From Angiostrongylus vasorum (lineage: Eukaryota; Nematoda; Chromadorea; Rhabditida; Metastrongylidae): DNA of 64,000 bases. Under the pieces are notes generated by a model, which saw only the letters and a list, made by a program, of their open reading frames with translations, did no database searches and was not told the origin of the DNA. The DNA lies in contig JADANN010000365.1 of assembly GCA_018806985.1 (NCBI GenBank), positions 544,001 to 608,000 of the forward strand, read 5' to 3'. Of the stretch, positions 12,101-23,339 are shown piece by piece. A program made the position numbers and the translations under genes. Each line of letters starts with the position of its first letter. Position 1 is the stretch's first letter.

Positions 12101-13174
12101 TATATGGTGTTCGGATTCGATCGGCACAGTGCTGTCCATGGAGTCAGTACGCAAGAAATTGCAAGACTATGAAGCGCATTTATCTGAAAGTATGGGTAAA
12201 TTTGAAAATGTTACTGGCGATGACATATATACGCTATACTTTGTTGGAAGACAGGTGCCTAATGGTGTTATTCTACACAATATTTGAGGTTTTCTCACAA
12301 TTTCTTATGTGTTATGTAGGCTAGGCTTTAGGTGCTAGTTGTAATTTAATCTGAAGGCTTTATGCGTAATTTAAAGATTTGTCCATTTTAGTAGCATCGT
12401 TGTAAAAGGAGTACCTGTTTCAGTGGTTCATGATGCTTCAAGAAAGTCCTATTGTCTTGATCGTTACTGGGAAGCAGAGCAGAGATGTGGTTAACACTAT
12501 ATCTGAAACATTTGGAATAGCATTCCAACTTTCTCGACCTGTGGATACATTTGAGCTAACCTCCCATTCAAGTAGAGCTGATCTTCATGAGAGATTAAAT
12601 CGCTGCAAGTTGTTTAGCTTGACAGTTTTGAACTCCTGCCATCCTTTGATATTTTTGTGCTAATAGACACTGACATATAAGTTTTTAGTCCGTAATCAGT
12701 AGCTTTATAGCTCTGCGCTCGGATGTTCCAATGGCGGTGCTTAACGGAATAGATCAACTCTTCTGGGATGCACCGCTTGTCTTACAAGCGTTTTCTGACA
12801 ATTCTTTTGTTCCATCTCCTCACACATTGCTTCTGCTCTCGGTTAGGAAAAGTTTCCTTGGACCAAAAAAGGTCTGCGAGCAATCATTAATGGAGTGAGT
12901 TGGTTCCAAGAATTTCTCTGTGTTTGAAATCTTCGAAAAAGTTTTTGCTGTTTAACATTTTCCACGCTCTATCTTCCTTCAATTTTTGTTTTTGCTGCTT
13001 AGCATTTTCTACACGTTATCATCCTTTGATCTTGAACGCCAGGTTCCTTCTCTTCTTGAGGGACCCTGCTGGAAGGATGAATTCCGCCGCTGTACATGGC
13101 ATCGCGACACCCAGGAACACCTAGCCAACATGAGGCCCGTCGGGAGGACCGGTTTTTACTGGGACTTTTATTAA
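9147..13174 (+). CDS. Torsin-activator-like membrane protein (LAP1/LULL1, TOR1AIP family)
   Basis: Six exons with matching phases give about 354 residues: 9147-9271, 11042-11197, 12023-12254, 12424-12608, 12700-12894, 13003-13174. In animals, LAP1 and LULL1 are type II proteins of the nuclear envelope and ER whose luminal domain activates torsin AAA+ ATPases. Here a Ser/Arg/Asp-rich N-terminal part of about 95 residues precedes one membrane helix (ITLLLFTVIIVLIAFYISVI, residues ~101-120). A luminal domain follows with SPIVLIVTGKQSRDVV and VPMAVLNGIDQLFWDAPLVL, like the TOR1AIP core strands. The ATG starts a basic stretch (KHKSLRPRRSVSKSS). Introns hold SINE-1 and repeat B copies. The last exon is uncertain: after PSLLEG it runs into repeat B. 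If the donor at 12895 is unused, the protein stops at 12898. Family assignment is from pattern memory; exon chain is good, terminal exons less so. Confidence 0.62.
9795..10040 (-). mobile_element. SINE-1 copy in intron 1 of the TOR1AIP-like gene
   Basis: Plus strand shows AGGGATGCGCCGTGCC, ATCGAGCCAGTGCTGCTATC and GACAAGTCTGG. The head end is diverged near 10035. It is inserted antisense to the host gene. Confidence 0.75.
10165..10548 (-). mobile_element. Repeat B copy, full length, intron 1
   Basis: Begins TACTTGGTTACTTGGATGG and ends GGCGGTAAACCGTTAGAAGG. All diagnostic blocks are present. Antisense to the host gene by its tail. Confidence 0.8.
10873..10968 (+). other. Open segment after a good acceptor, unassigned
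   Basis: After TTCTTTGCAG a frame stays open for about 31 codons (QYIIAINEINIGISFLEKYS...) to a stop. It does not fit the phases of the surrounding gene. It may be a cryptic or alternative exon, or chance in AT-rich sequence. Confidence 0.12.
11450..11850 (-). mobile_element. Repeat B copy, full length, intron 2 of the TOR1AIP-like gene
   Basis: Tail CGATACTTGGCTACTTGG at the low end, and GGCGGTAAACCGTTGGGAGG at the high end. Confidence 0.8.
12942..13035. repeat. 47-bp imperfect tandem duplication covering a 3' splice site
   Basis: Unit 1 (12942-12988) begins TTTTTGCTGTTTAACATTTT. Unit 2 (12989-13035) begins TTTTTGCTGCTTAGCATTTT. Only unit 2 has the AG needed for splicing, so it provides the acceptor used for the proposed last exon. 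Confidence 0.7.
13060..13150 (-). mobile_element. Repeat B fragment fused to the last exon
   Basis: Contains GGACCCTGCTGGAAGGATGA and CGACACCCAGGAACACC and ends near GTCGGGAGGACC. It lies inside the frame of the proposed last exon of the TOR1AIP-like gene. Confidence 0.7.
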
Positions 13175-13311
13175 CGAAAGTTCGTGAGATTTTCAATGTC
13201 AAATCCTATTATGCACCCAGTAGAACCCCAGTAATGATAGAAATATGACAGGTCACCATCTCTTCTACAACAAAGAGGCTTCATTGAATAATTCGAGAGG
13301 TCGAATCATGC

Positions 13312-13372
13312 GTGTTACCTACCGTAAGCATAACGAGTTTTTCCGAGTCGTTATGCTTACGGTATTAAACAC
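13312..13372. ncRNA. Pre-miRNA-like hairpin
   Basis: A perfect 17-bp stem (TACCGTAAGCATAACGA at 13320-13336 pairing with 13348-13364) closes an 11-nt loop, GTTTTTCCGAG. After a 3x3 internal loop, GTGTT and AACAC add five more pairs. A hairpin of about 61 nt with one internal loop fits nematode pre-miRNA size. It could also be an inverted-repeat relic. Either strand could be expressed. No seed family recognised. Confidence 0.35.
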
Positions 13373-13404
13373 CGTCATCAGTGAGTTCTGTGGGATGCGA
13401 CTAT

Positions 13405-13755
13405 TATTTCTTTTATTTTTATATGACCCGTCTTTACGACTGCTGTGCGGATTCCAGCACTTCTCACATTCGATTCGTTTCTTCGCACCAATTATCCACG
13501 AAGACCTTCTAGCTTTTACGTGTAGCTTCGGCTACTGCTTGAGGATTTTCGTTTCGTCTTGAATATCGTAGAATGCTGGTCGAACAGTTCTCCCTGGAGT
13601 CCTGAGATAGCCGGGCTGGAGCGTTCTTAATTTGATTGCAGAGAATGATTTTTCCCGCGCAAATCAGATACCAAATTCCCGACCCCGTAAGGATGAGAAG
13701 CTTGCTTAGCCCAGAACGGAATCGAACAGAGGAATCGGAGTTGAACGTATTACCA
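13405..13755 (-). mobile_element. SINE-2 copy
   Basis: Shared plus-strand blocks: GACCCGTCTTTACGACTG, CAGCACTTCTCACATTCGAT, GAGATAGCCGGGCTGGAGCG. The tRNA-like head end near 13740 is decayed. Confidence 0.75.
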
Positions 13756-15394
13756 TGTCTAACTGTTATTTAAGCAATTTATTATATATTTACATTGTAA
13801 GCGTTAACCACAACACATTCCTGCTTTGGATTCAAAGGCAAATATGTGAAATATGACTCTCATTTTTCGGAGACAGTCATGCTTGTTGAAACACACACGG
13901 GTCGCGATTCTAACACGATAGTAAACTCATTAACGACCAAAGGGAACAAACTATGGCATGTAATAACACCTTATTCATTAACTATGAGGTGATTGCAAAA
14001 TTCATCATATAGGTATCTCAACGCAACATGGATTTCATCTGGCGGTTCAGTTGACAACGTATCACCCATATTGTCACGCATCATGCAATTCATCATTTGC
14101 CTGTGATATGTATCTGAGCAAATTTTTGATGAAACACACAGAAAGGGATTATTTCTGGAACTCTCCGTGGGCTTTATATCGTTTGTTACGGTTGCCATTT
14201 TTGACACATATTTCATCATTAGATCCCGCTTTGTTATTTTATAGTTCAGGTTATTATATAACGTTTTAGTCAGTATCCGGAAATTTTGTGTCTTGCCTCC
14301 TCATGGTTGTATTTTAACCAAAGATTTAGTTCTGTATGAAGTCCGGGAGCATCAGTTTTGCATCCTGTGAAATTCCGACTGTAGATTCGCGTGACTAATT
14401 TTATCACCAGTTCTGTTTTCTTTTCTTTGCTATGTCCATCCATGTAGATACTTACGTCTTTGTGATAAAGTTTCCATGTTGTTTCACATTTATTAAATGT
14501 CATTTTCCAAGTGTAGAAATCTAGGTTGTACAGTGATATCAATTCAAATTTCGCATACCTAAATGAATTTGAATTTATAACATGATGCCACAAGGGTGTT
14601 TATTTCTTCACATGTGGCTGTTGGAAGAAACATTTTGGCAAAAGAACAATTCCGCTTAACCCAAGAGAGAACGTCCGAGACTCCATATGAACTCGCATAG
14701 TGTTTTACCTGAAATTTAGAAGACGTATATTGTATTTATGGTAGTGGAACTATTTCATTAGTACTAATTCGTTTTATTGAAGATACGAACTTGTTTGCAG
14801 TGAGTTGGTGATAGAAGTAGTGGTCGCCCTTCCTTATCGCGTGGTATATCCTGTGCTTTTTGCGAAACAGTGGGTCTTCCTCTGTTTTCCTTTCTCAGTG
14901 GTCCCTGGAAAACTGTCATTGCTTCACCTTTTATTCTTTAGTTGTTTCCTGCTCATTCTCGTGTTTATCGTTGCATTCCGTTCAAAATTGGGCTCATCGC
15001 TCAAATTACTTGCGATAGGTTGTTGCATAGTATAAACTGTTCTTCCGCACACGAGTGTACTATTCGTTGAAAATTTACACGGAAATGTAGGCATTCGATG
15101 TTTTGCCGAAATTGTGTCTGGTGTGGTTTAGAAGCTCCATCGGTATTTTAATTCCCCTTATAGAATTTTCTGTGCAAGAGCCTTGCTACGGGAATTGTCC
15201 TCTCCGGTCGTTCACATGTGAGGCATTTCAAACAGACTAGCTGTGAGGCTGCATGAAGTCCGAGGTGGCATGTAACCGGTTAACTGTGAATATGAAACGA
15301 CGACGCAATTACTGGACCTAAGATGTGAAATACATGGATCGCTTTTCTGTCTCTGCTGTACCGGATTGAATTGTCTGTTCATAAAGACCTAATC
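13756..15394. other. Intergenic, no gene seen
   Basis: AT-rich. Frames of 70-107 codons exist (for example minus 14270-14593, plus 14805-15035, the latter rich in hydrophobic residues), but none shows a domain, splice sites or a poly(A) signal I would trust. Confidence 0.35.
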
Positions 15395-15680
15395 TATAGG
15401 GCGCGTGTAGCGCAGTGGTCGGAGGCCTCCTGCAATACATATGGGATCGATACCCGCGGCCTAGGTTCATCAAGCCTTCCATCCCTCCGGGCTGTGCAAA
15501 TTGGTACCAGACTTGTCTGGGAGGATAGCAGCACTGGCTCAATACATCTGTAGGCCACCGCGAGTCATTGTAAAAGCCAGATGTGCATTCAACCACCTCC
15601 AATGATGCTTAGTGAAGATGAATGCATGGCACATCCCTAAGGGGTTGATCAACACAGAGCCGGGATCTTTATCTTTTTTT
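15395..15680 (+). mobile_element. SINE-1 copy
   Basis: Head GGGCGCGTGTAGCGCAGTGG, B-box region GGGATCGATACCC, and body AAATTGGTACCAGACTTGTC. The 3' end is CTTTATCTTTTTTT. Confidence 0.82.
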
Positions 15681-16979
15681 AAAGGTTTAATCACATTTCT
15701 GCATAGGTGAGCTTGCTTATATGACGGGCGTAGCATACACATCAACTCCGCCAAAAGCATGCCATGCAGTTAAATGAGTGAATGGGATATGTTACATATG
15801 GGTGCTTGTTAGACTTCAATACATGAGCACAGAATCTACTCCAACAGTTTGATAAGTTGCAACTATAGTGATGCTGAAATATGAACAAAACTGAGAACCT
15901 CAAATGCGCTTCGTGATTACCCTTTCTCGGGTCACGTGCTACTCACCGCACCACCGAGCACCTTGCCTTGCCTTTGTCTCGGCCAATTTTTTGCTGACTA
16001 ACAAATGAGCTCGTGCTTGATTGAGTCATCGGTTATCGTTATCAGTTTTGGATAGCACATGGTAGAACCAACTTTTTTATGCCTTTTTACCTTGTGTGCT
16101 AGAGGTACTTCTATCTCTTCTGAGTATGCTTGTCTGGCGATTTGAGCTGACCCAATGAGCCGAAGTTCTTCTTCAGGTCGCCATGTTGACTGAAATGTTA
16201 TTTAGATCGAAAAGGAAGTAGAGGCACTGAGAAGATTGTTAATGCAACTTCTCCATATGGTCTTAAGGACAGATAGCCACTTTTTTTTTAAATGAAAGTA
16301 CTATAGGTATAATGAACATAGCTATTGAAATCCTTACAACGTTGATGAACAACATGACTTGCGTAGCAGTTTATCTCGGAACAACAAATGTTATAATGCT
16401 CTTCTCATAACTCCATTATTTTCGTTATAGGGAGAAAATTCGACCTCCTACGACTTCTTTTGGAATGTGACTTATTTCCTATGGTTGCAAATGTAGCCCC
16501 ATGCATCACGATCACTCTGCTTGATTGGTAATCTCCTCAGATCTACTATTTATGTTACAGTTCACTCCGACATTTTTCGTTTAATACGTCAAAGTCCAAC
16601 ATTGTGGAATTTTATTATTTTATCAGTACCCCACTCCCACGTTGGTCATTATGACTAGATTTCGAAAAAGACCCCACGATTCTTTCCTGTCGTGTGCTGG
16701 AGTTACTATGTTATTTCTGCTCATCAGAAAAATAAGAAGATAACCATATTTTTCTTCTAGCATGTTCGTGAAATAGTCTGGTAATTGTTCGATGGTTCTT
16801 CATAAGCATTGTTTTCTTTAGATCCAACCGCAGCTTATCTTTTACTACACGCTGTTTAACTCAGCTAACATCTGATTGGCCATCGCTTACAAGAGAGGTC
16901 TTATGCTAAATTGGCAATAGTGTATAATTGTCAGCTATCGACCTTCACATCTATGCTGTTTCTTTTCAATTTTCTCATG
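15681..16979. other. Intergenic, no gene seen
   Basis: No exon or repeat recognised. The right edge may contain further decayed 3' sequence of the RTE relic that follows. Confidence 0.35.
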
Positions 16980-19050
16980 TTCTGCAAAAGTAAAAGGAAG
17001 ATTTTTAAAATATGCTGAGTAGTTTAAGCAATTTGTGATTGCCTTGTCGAACTCCACTATTTACGTTGATGATGAGACCCACCCTGGTTCTCTACAGCAT
17101 TTATGACCACTTCGATCTCAACTGAATTAAAGATGCTGTGTATGTCGATGAAATAACTTGTTGTGCACTCGCGCTACTTCAATAACTTTTGAAAGTAGGC
17201 GGATAGAATCCCTCATGCACTTTTTCGAGAGTGCCAGAACATATGATAGTTCTTTTGATGTTCTATAAATCCCATTAAATATTTCGAGTATTTTGCATTT
17301 TGTGGTTACTAAAAGCTTGTAGAGGACAGAAAGCAAATTACGTGACAGATTCCAGCATCATAGTTGCTTCTTCTCGTTAACAACAACACAGTTCTGCAAG
17401 TTTTCTACAGGCTTGATTTTTGTTATCTGTGATGTGTAGAGAGCTCAAATGGTGTGTTGCTGAAAACTGGAGGTGGATTTTTAATATGTTTGAGCCCGAT
17501 TCTATGAATATTGGGTGTTGTAGGATTATTAACTGTAGGAGGATGTGTTAGTTTTCGTAGGAGCCACTGCTCGGCCGACATATTCATCTTTTGTAAAATG
17601 TCATTAAGGCATGTGATATAGTTGGTGCAGAGTTCTGAAAAGCCATGGACCATTCTCCACTGAAAAATTGAGCGCAGTAGACGTTCTGTCCGATTGTCGA
17701 AGAGCGGTCATCTTGATTTCGTAATCGGCAAGGCCCTGGTGATTGTCGCACATGTTCTGCCCAACCTCCTCATCCCACGTCGTTGTTGCCGTGTTTCCCG
17801 CTCCAGAGTTCGAAGACAATCTCCGTCGGCTTTTTAACCCCATCGTGAACTTCTTGGATGAGCCAGTGATATTCTTTTCATAAATGTTGTTGATAACAAT
17901 ATCTTTCTTAAAACCCGACTGGAGGTCTAAACCATCCTCAAATTGCCATAGTTCTGGAGTTTCGTTTTCTAAATTTTGTGGCTTTCCCTCCTCAATCCGA
18001 TCTAAATAAATCGCAGTTTACGGTCGTTTTGGGATTTCGTTTGTTGAACCTAGCCGCTTTTCTCGTTCCCAGAAGAAATTTAAGGCAATGATCTGATCCT
18101 GACAAAGTTTTGGGACAGCAGCGACATCGCTTAGAGAAAACCTTCAGTTTCCGCTGATGTGGTCAATTTCATTATGGTAAGTGCTCTTCATTGGAGGTAT
18201 CCTTTAAAAGAGGATAAAGCTCTCGACGTTGATCAATCCCCTGAAGAATGCGCCGTGAATTCGACTTCACTGAACATCGTTGGAGCTCACTGAATGCATA
18301 TTCGCCTTTACAATGACTCACGGTGGCCTACCGATGTATCGAGCCAGTGCTGCTACACTCCCATACAAGTCTCTTAGCAATTTGCCTACCCGGCAGGATT
18401 TAAGGCTTGGTGAGCCTGGGGTACGGGAATTGGTCCCAGGTGTATAGGGTATTGTGTACAGGGCGCCTACGACCACTGCGCTACGCGCGCCCTGTGTATT
18501 TCATATATGTATCCTATATCCCCCCTGTTTAACGGGAGCTTTCGAAGTTGTCAGTTGGCATAAATGATCTCGCTAAATATGGTAGATTCAGCCAGCCACC
18601 TGTTCTGTTCCTTGCATCCCGGCGCATGAGACTCAAAAAGCCCCCTAGTAATGACTTTACAGAAGTTGTGATCTTCTCTGCAAAAGGTATGCATTCAGGT
18701 GGAGTGCACCGATCTCGCCTTCGTCATAGATTAGTGTCACGAGAGCTTGTCAAAGAAGCCACTGGTACACACTTTTGTAAGAATCCGTTTATGGCCAAAC
18801 TCATTCTGACGAAGATAACATCACCACCGTTTCCAGTCGCAGTTCCAACAAACAGTTTCTCATTGTCAGAAATGGAATTGAATAGGGAGGAATGCTCTGC
18901 ACTTTTTTTCCGTGCATTAATGTTGTACTCGGCCTTGGTTCCTATCATCACGTCCTTAATTGAAGCATCCAATACCATGTGTGCTTTGCAAGTATTATAC
19001 AAAACGTCACAACATTCCTTCCAGTTTTTGGCGGTTTATTAATGCGCTGA
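16980..19050 (-). mobile_element. RTE-type LINE relic, interrupted by a SINE-1
   Basis: Degenerate RTE-clade non-LTR retrotransposon on the minus strand. The endonuclease part is at 18560-19050. There the minus strand reads REDHNFCKVI, matching REDHTFFKVI of the better preserved copy at 51-54 kb. The linker (18000-18200) shares TGTGGTCAATTTCATTATGG-like sequence with 53270. A palm motif A remnant (FIDIHSIFNSVEIEVVINAV) is at about 17080-17165. Many stops and frameshifts make it non-functional. A SINE-1 copy splits the endonuclease from the rest. Confidence 0.65.
18205..18495 (-). mobile_element. SINE-1 copy nested in an RTE relic
   Basis: Complete minus-strand copy ending at the head CGCTACGCGCGCCC near 18492. 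Plus-strand blocks are ATCAATCCCCTGAAGAATGC and ACCGATGTATCGAGCCAGTG. Flanks on both sides are RTE-like, so this insertion is younger than the RTE copy. Confidence 0.8.
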
Positions 19051-22000
19051 AATTTTAGTAGTATCTCCGTGCTCATCCTTTCCAGCATGACCTATCAAAG
19101 ATTCTTTAGGGATTAAATGGGGAAATTATTTTAATTTCTTACTGCTTTCGACTGGACAGACTTGTGAATAACCTGCCAGATTTGGCCTGCCTTTAGGTAG
19201 GTTGCCATGCCCTTCGTAGATGTGGAGCTTATATCTTTCACTTGGTTTTAGGCTTGTAGTAGAATTTACGCTAAGGATAATAGATCTTGCTCGCCACATA
19301 ACGATAGGAAAAAGTGGTTCCGAAGCCAGACAAATTCTTTAGTTGGTGGTTGGCATTAGAAACAGTGAGCCATATATGAAACTCTAAGGACATTTAGAAG
19401 TTGACAATCCAATAGATTTCTGGCATCAGGCCCATTTAAAGCAATTTTTTTCGGTTTTTTATAGACAGTAGTTCGTTGTGGTTGAAAGTAATGACATTTT
19501 GATTTATAGTTGCAATTTAGGTGAAAGAAAATTTGAAATTCAAACGCACTTGCTTCGGCACTATTTGGATTTCCATCTCATCCTCGACCTCAAGACATTT
19601 ATATTTCTTGGTCTTGAGAGGATTCTTGTTCTCGTAAGCGTAGCCAGTTGATGAACAAGCGACCAAAATTACTAGTAATCTCATCTTCGTACACAGTCAG
19701 CTATTCTAGATGGTTATTTGATTGTGATATTCACGATTTCGCAACACAACGACGCTTAAATCGACATCATTCTTTGAATGTGAAGATATCAGTTTTTCAA
19801 GAAGGAGTGCATTTAAGAATACCAATTAGAAGCCATTTATAAATTATAGTCTCCTAGTCCCTTGGGCAAACTTTGGCCAGGCTAACCTCGAGACCCAAGG
19901 GAAACACAATGCCTAAGCAAGCAAAACTTCGAGGAATTGAGAACATCGTGGCACCCGCACAACTAGTGAGGATGGGCCGTCTAAGTTCCCAAATCTTCTA
20001 GTCGAAGCTTTGCCGCATTCATCTGCGGACCTACGACTTAGTGATCCGTTCGTATTTTCTTCCAGTTTCTGTCCAATTCCATCCAGTTTGTTTTCGCAAC
20101 CGATTTTACAAAGCATAGACTAGTGTCATCGTAAGGAAACACGACTATTGTTGTTATTTACATTTATAGAATACTGGTTAGCTTTCCCTATGATCTCCAC
20201 TAGATTATTAGTTCACTTCTAGAAGTTCTTGGAACTATATAAGAAGGAAGGGAAGACAGGTGGTATAGAGTCTTGAATTACGGGCAAAGTCAAGCAAACG
20301 GGCATAATCAAGCATTCTTCATGGTTTCGTTGTTGAACTATCGTTCTCGAAATGAAGAAATTTGAACACAAAGTGTATCTAGCCGCATTATTTCATATTA
20401 TTTCAGAAGTGTGTAGCATGAAATGCGGTGAAACAAGCCAGATACTGAACAAATATGGAAAGCAGGCTTAATTTTTCGATAATGGTGAAAGAAATGAGTT
20501 CGTGATGTGATATGGAGACGGGAGAAAGTGATGAGTGAACCTTTGATCGAATCAATTGACCCAAATGCGTTGCTTCGCGGTGTTGAATGGGTGTAATAGA
20601 ACGAGTTGCAAATGGATATGAGACCTTCTAACTGGATCAGACACGGAAGTCATCAATTCCAATTATATACAAGTGTTGAATTTTCAAAAGCACAATGTTC
20701 TGATGAGTTCTAAAAGGTCCTATTCAAAAAGTGACACTGTGATTTTATATTTTTCCTCAATACACCATTGCAGTTCTTGCTACAGATATAGAATTATGGC
20801 TAACTTACGAATGACAATGACGCCAAGCGTGCACGCGTTGAGTTTTTGTTAAAAGCAACATTACTAATGCCACAATATTCGGAAATCACAGGCATTGGTG
20901 ATTGACAGTCACAATTAGTAATTTATTTACTAGATACCTTCCCATCTGGGCATGTAAAAGCTTTCATTTTTTTGGCGAAAGAAACGGAATTTCTCTTCTA
21001 AGGCAACATCCTGAGGGACAGCCGCCAACCAAGGCTACTGTTGCCGTTTAGAAAGCAGCAGAAACGTCTTCACTGTTCCTCAGCACTGAAGTTCTGCGTT
21101 CAAAGGCATCTTTCCTCTACTACAAAGTGGTAATTCGTTGAGGAGAGTACTATGAGTTTAATTGTGGTGTAATTGCAGACTCGGCATCCCCAAAATCACT
21201 TGTTTGTAAAAGCGCTAGATGTTCGTCAACGTGTTTCAGTATAGTTTGTCTTATTTTGAACTCTTACTCTCATAGCAGTGGACTGATTTTATAAAGGTCG
21301 CAATCAAACAGGATTGCTTTGCAAAACTCTTACAATTACAGCTTTAAACATTCCTTACAATCTTTACAACCTAGAGCGTCTGTAAGTAAGTTTTTTTTAC
21401 GTTTAACTCTTAATCGGTATAGCCAGCAATCTTTGCAGTTGACACGTTCTACACAAAACTTGCAGTCTTTACAACCTACAGTTTGCACATTTAACATTTC
21501 TTGTGACAATTACTGAAGCTACTACGATGAAGTATTTATTGCATCGGCTATGTCTAGTGTTTATCCGTTTGGAACGTATACCAGTGGATTTTTGAGTTTT
21601 GAGTTCTTGGTAGTGCTTTTTAACAGCCAACGCAACTTTCCTGTTTTTTTATTCTTTATTTCTTGCCGGTTTCTAGGACGTGGCAAGCTAAGGATAGAAA
21701 TGTGAGCACTGGGTCTTCAGGGATCTTAAATAAATAAGCTTAGATCTTAGAATCATTGACTGGGACTTTCTATGCACTCTTGCAATAGATCTTCTATGTT
21801 CCCACCAAACACGTTTGGCTGACTAAATGCAAAAATAGATGTACGTATCCGCACTGTGAGTGAATCGGTCCATTAAATCTAAACACTAGCTGGTAGTTCA
21901 GTCCTGACTCGCTCTCCACGAAAACCTGAAAATCAATAGATGCTAAATAATGCCCAGTATAATCACTGATCACGCGGAAACACTTCGATTTCATCATTCT

Positions 22001-22080
22001 TTCACTTCCAGCAAATTCTGGATTAGGGATTGCAATATCCCTCAGCCTCGAAGCCCTCAGTGTCTTCAACATCCTTAATG
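19051..22080. other. Intergenic, mostly unassigned
   Basis: Holds a repeat B fragment at 19860-20005 and otherwise no recognised gene. A minus-strand frame of 126 codons (21794-22174) contains VFVESESGLNYQLVFRFNGP after a possible acceptor TTTTCAG. No family is recognised. At 21340-21480 short phrases (TCTTTACAACCTA, CAGTCTTTACAACCTACAG) recur as imperfect local repeats. Confidence 0.3.
19860..20005 (+). mobile_element. Repeat B fragment
   Basis: Contains CAAACTTTGGCCAGGCTAAC and CACCCGCACAACTAGTGAGG, ending near GGGCCGTCTAAG. Only the tail half is kept, and it is highly diverged. Confidence 0.7.
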
Positions 22081-22213
22081 TCAACATCTTCGTGACCACA
22101 CCTGTTAAGGGGCGATCGACTTTCAATTCTTCAATCATGCAATATGCCTCAGCCTTCAACATCTTCTTCTCCACACCTATTAAGGAGTCGATCGATATTC
22201 AATTTTTCAATCA
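22081..22213. repeat. 75-bp imperfect tandem duplication
   Basis: Copies start at 22081 (TCAACATCTTCGTGACCACA) and 22156 (TCAACATCTTCTTCTCCACA). Both continue through a CGATCGA-containing block to CAATCA. Confidence 0.75.
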
Positions 22214-22479
22214 CTTACATTGTTCAAAACTTCATACTTCGCTACTGACAAACGGGATTTACTACGACATAATGAAAAGCGCAAACCTTTTATCTGTTGT
22301 CGGATTCACTTACGTCAGTGCGTTAATGTTGTTCACTATAAATAACTAGTAAATTCCACAAATGCTTAATGCGATACTACTATCCGTCGTCAACAACTAA
22401 TTAAGGTTAAAAGGGAAAGAAATGGACCTGCTGAACAATCTTATATGGCAACGCATATATGTGGAAGTTCTTACTTTAC

Positions 22480-23085
22480 CAAATTGTGTAAACATGCAAG
22501 CACTGGGGGCAGCGCAGAGGTTAGTGATGCCATCGATCAGGAAGCGAAGACACTAGTTCGACTCCTTCCTAACGATCTCCTAAACCAAAATCCTCATTGT
22601 GACGCCGTAGTCCGGCTATCTTCAAGATTGCAAGGAGAATCGACTCGACCAGCACTTTACGACATCCATAAAGAAAATGAAATTCTCAAGCAGCAGCCAA
22701 AACAACGCGCGATATGTTCCAAGACCATTTTGACAGATGAATGCGAGGGAAAACGATTCGAATGCAAGAAGTGATGGGATCCGCATAGTAGATGTGATGA
22801 AGGATCATTACGAATAGTGGAAAAACTGCAAGCCATGCAGAGAAATAGAGGACATAAGTGGCTTCGACTATATTCGAAAGCTGTGGCGAGAGCACGAATG
22901 ATTTCTTCAGTGATAGAAGTACATCAAGTTTTATCTGCTAGGGTTAGGAAAGTGTTTAGCTGAGTAGATCGCATCTCAATTTGATCTTTCCAGGCTCCGA
23001 AGAAGGCGAAATGGCCGAAACGTCAGCTATTGTATCCTAATAAATTCTATACTAACAACCTCGTGTCTGCTTATTGAAGAAAAAC
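22480..23085 (+). mobile_element. PLE-linked repeat with hammerhead-like core
   Basis: Frame 22445-22774 encodes DQEAKTLVRLLPNDLL and ECEGKRFE-type peptide, related to the peptides at 49990-50150 and the minus strand of 56090-56290. Near the end, 22995-23027 carries CTCCGAAGAAGGCGAAATGG then CCGAAACGTC, followed by TAATAAATTCTATACTAACA. The same tail follows the motif at 56754. It belongs to a dispersed family in this window. The PLE link is inference from the hammerhead-like core and the PLE relic at 0.5-1.6 kb. Confidence 0.5.
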
Positions 23086-23339
23086 ATCGAATTACATGTC
23101 TGCCTGTCACGGTCAACTAATTAAACAAAGCTTGCTCATTTACATTTGCATGAATGACTGCTGGATGAACGCATTTCTTGTTTCATACGTGGTTCACCTA
23201 AGTAGTCAGTTTTAATTAAATCCTTAACAGAAGAATGGGCATAATAGCTTTCTACACTTCTTGGTTACTGACGACGCAAATCGGTTCTGATTTTTTCTAA
23301 GGTATTTGAAAAGCAGATACTTTTTCTCTAGTTTCTTCG

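Noticed and set aside
18548..19042. 164-codon plus-strand frame
   Set aside because: It lies opposite the minus-strand RTE endonuclease remnant and shows no own domain or splice sites.
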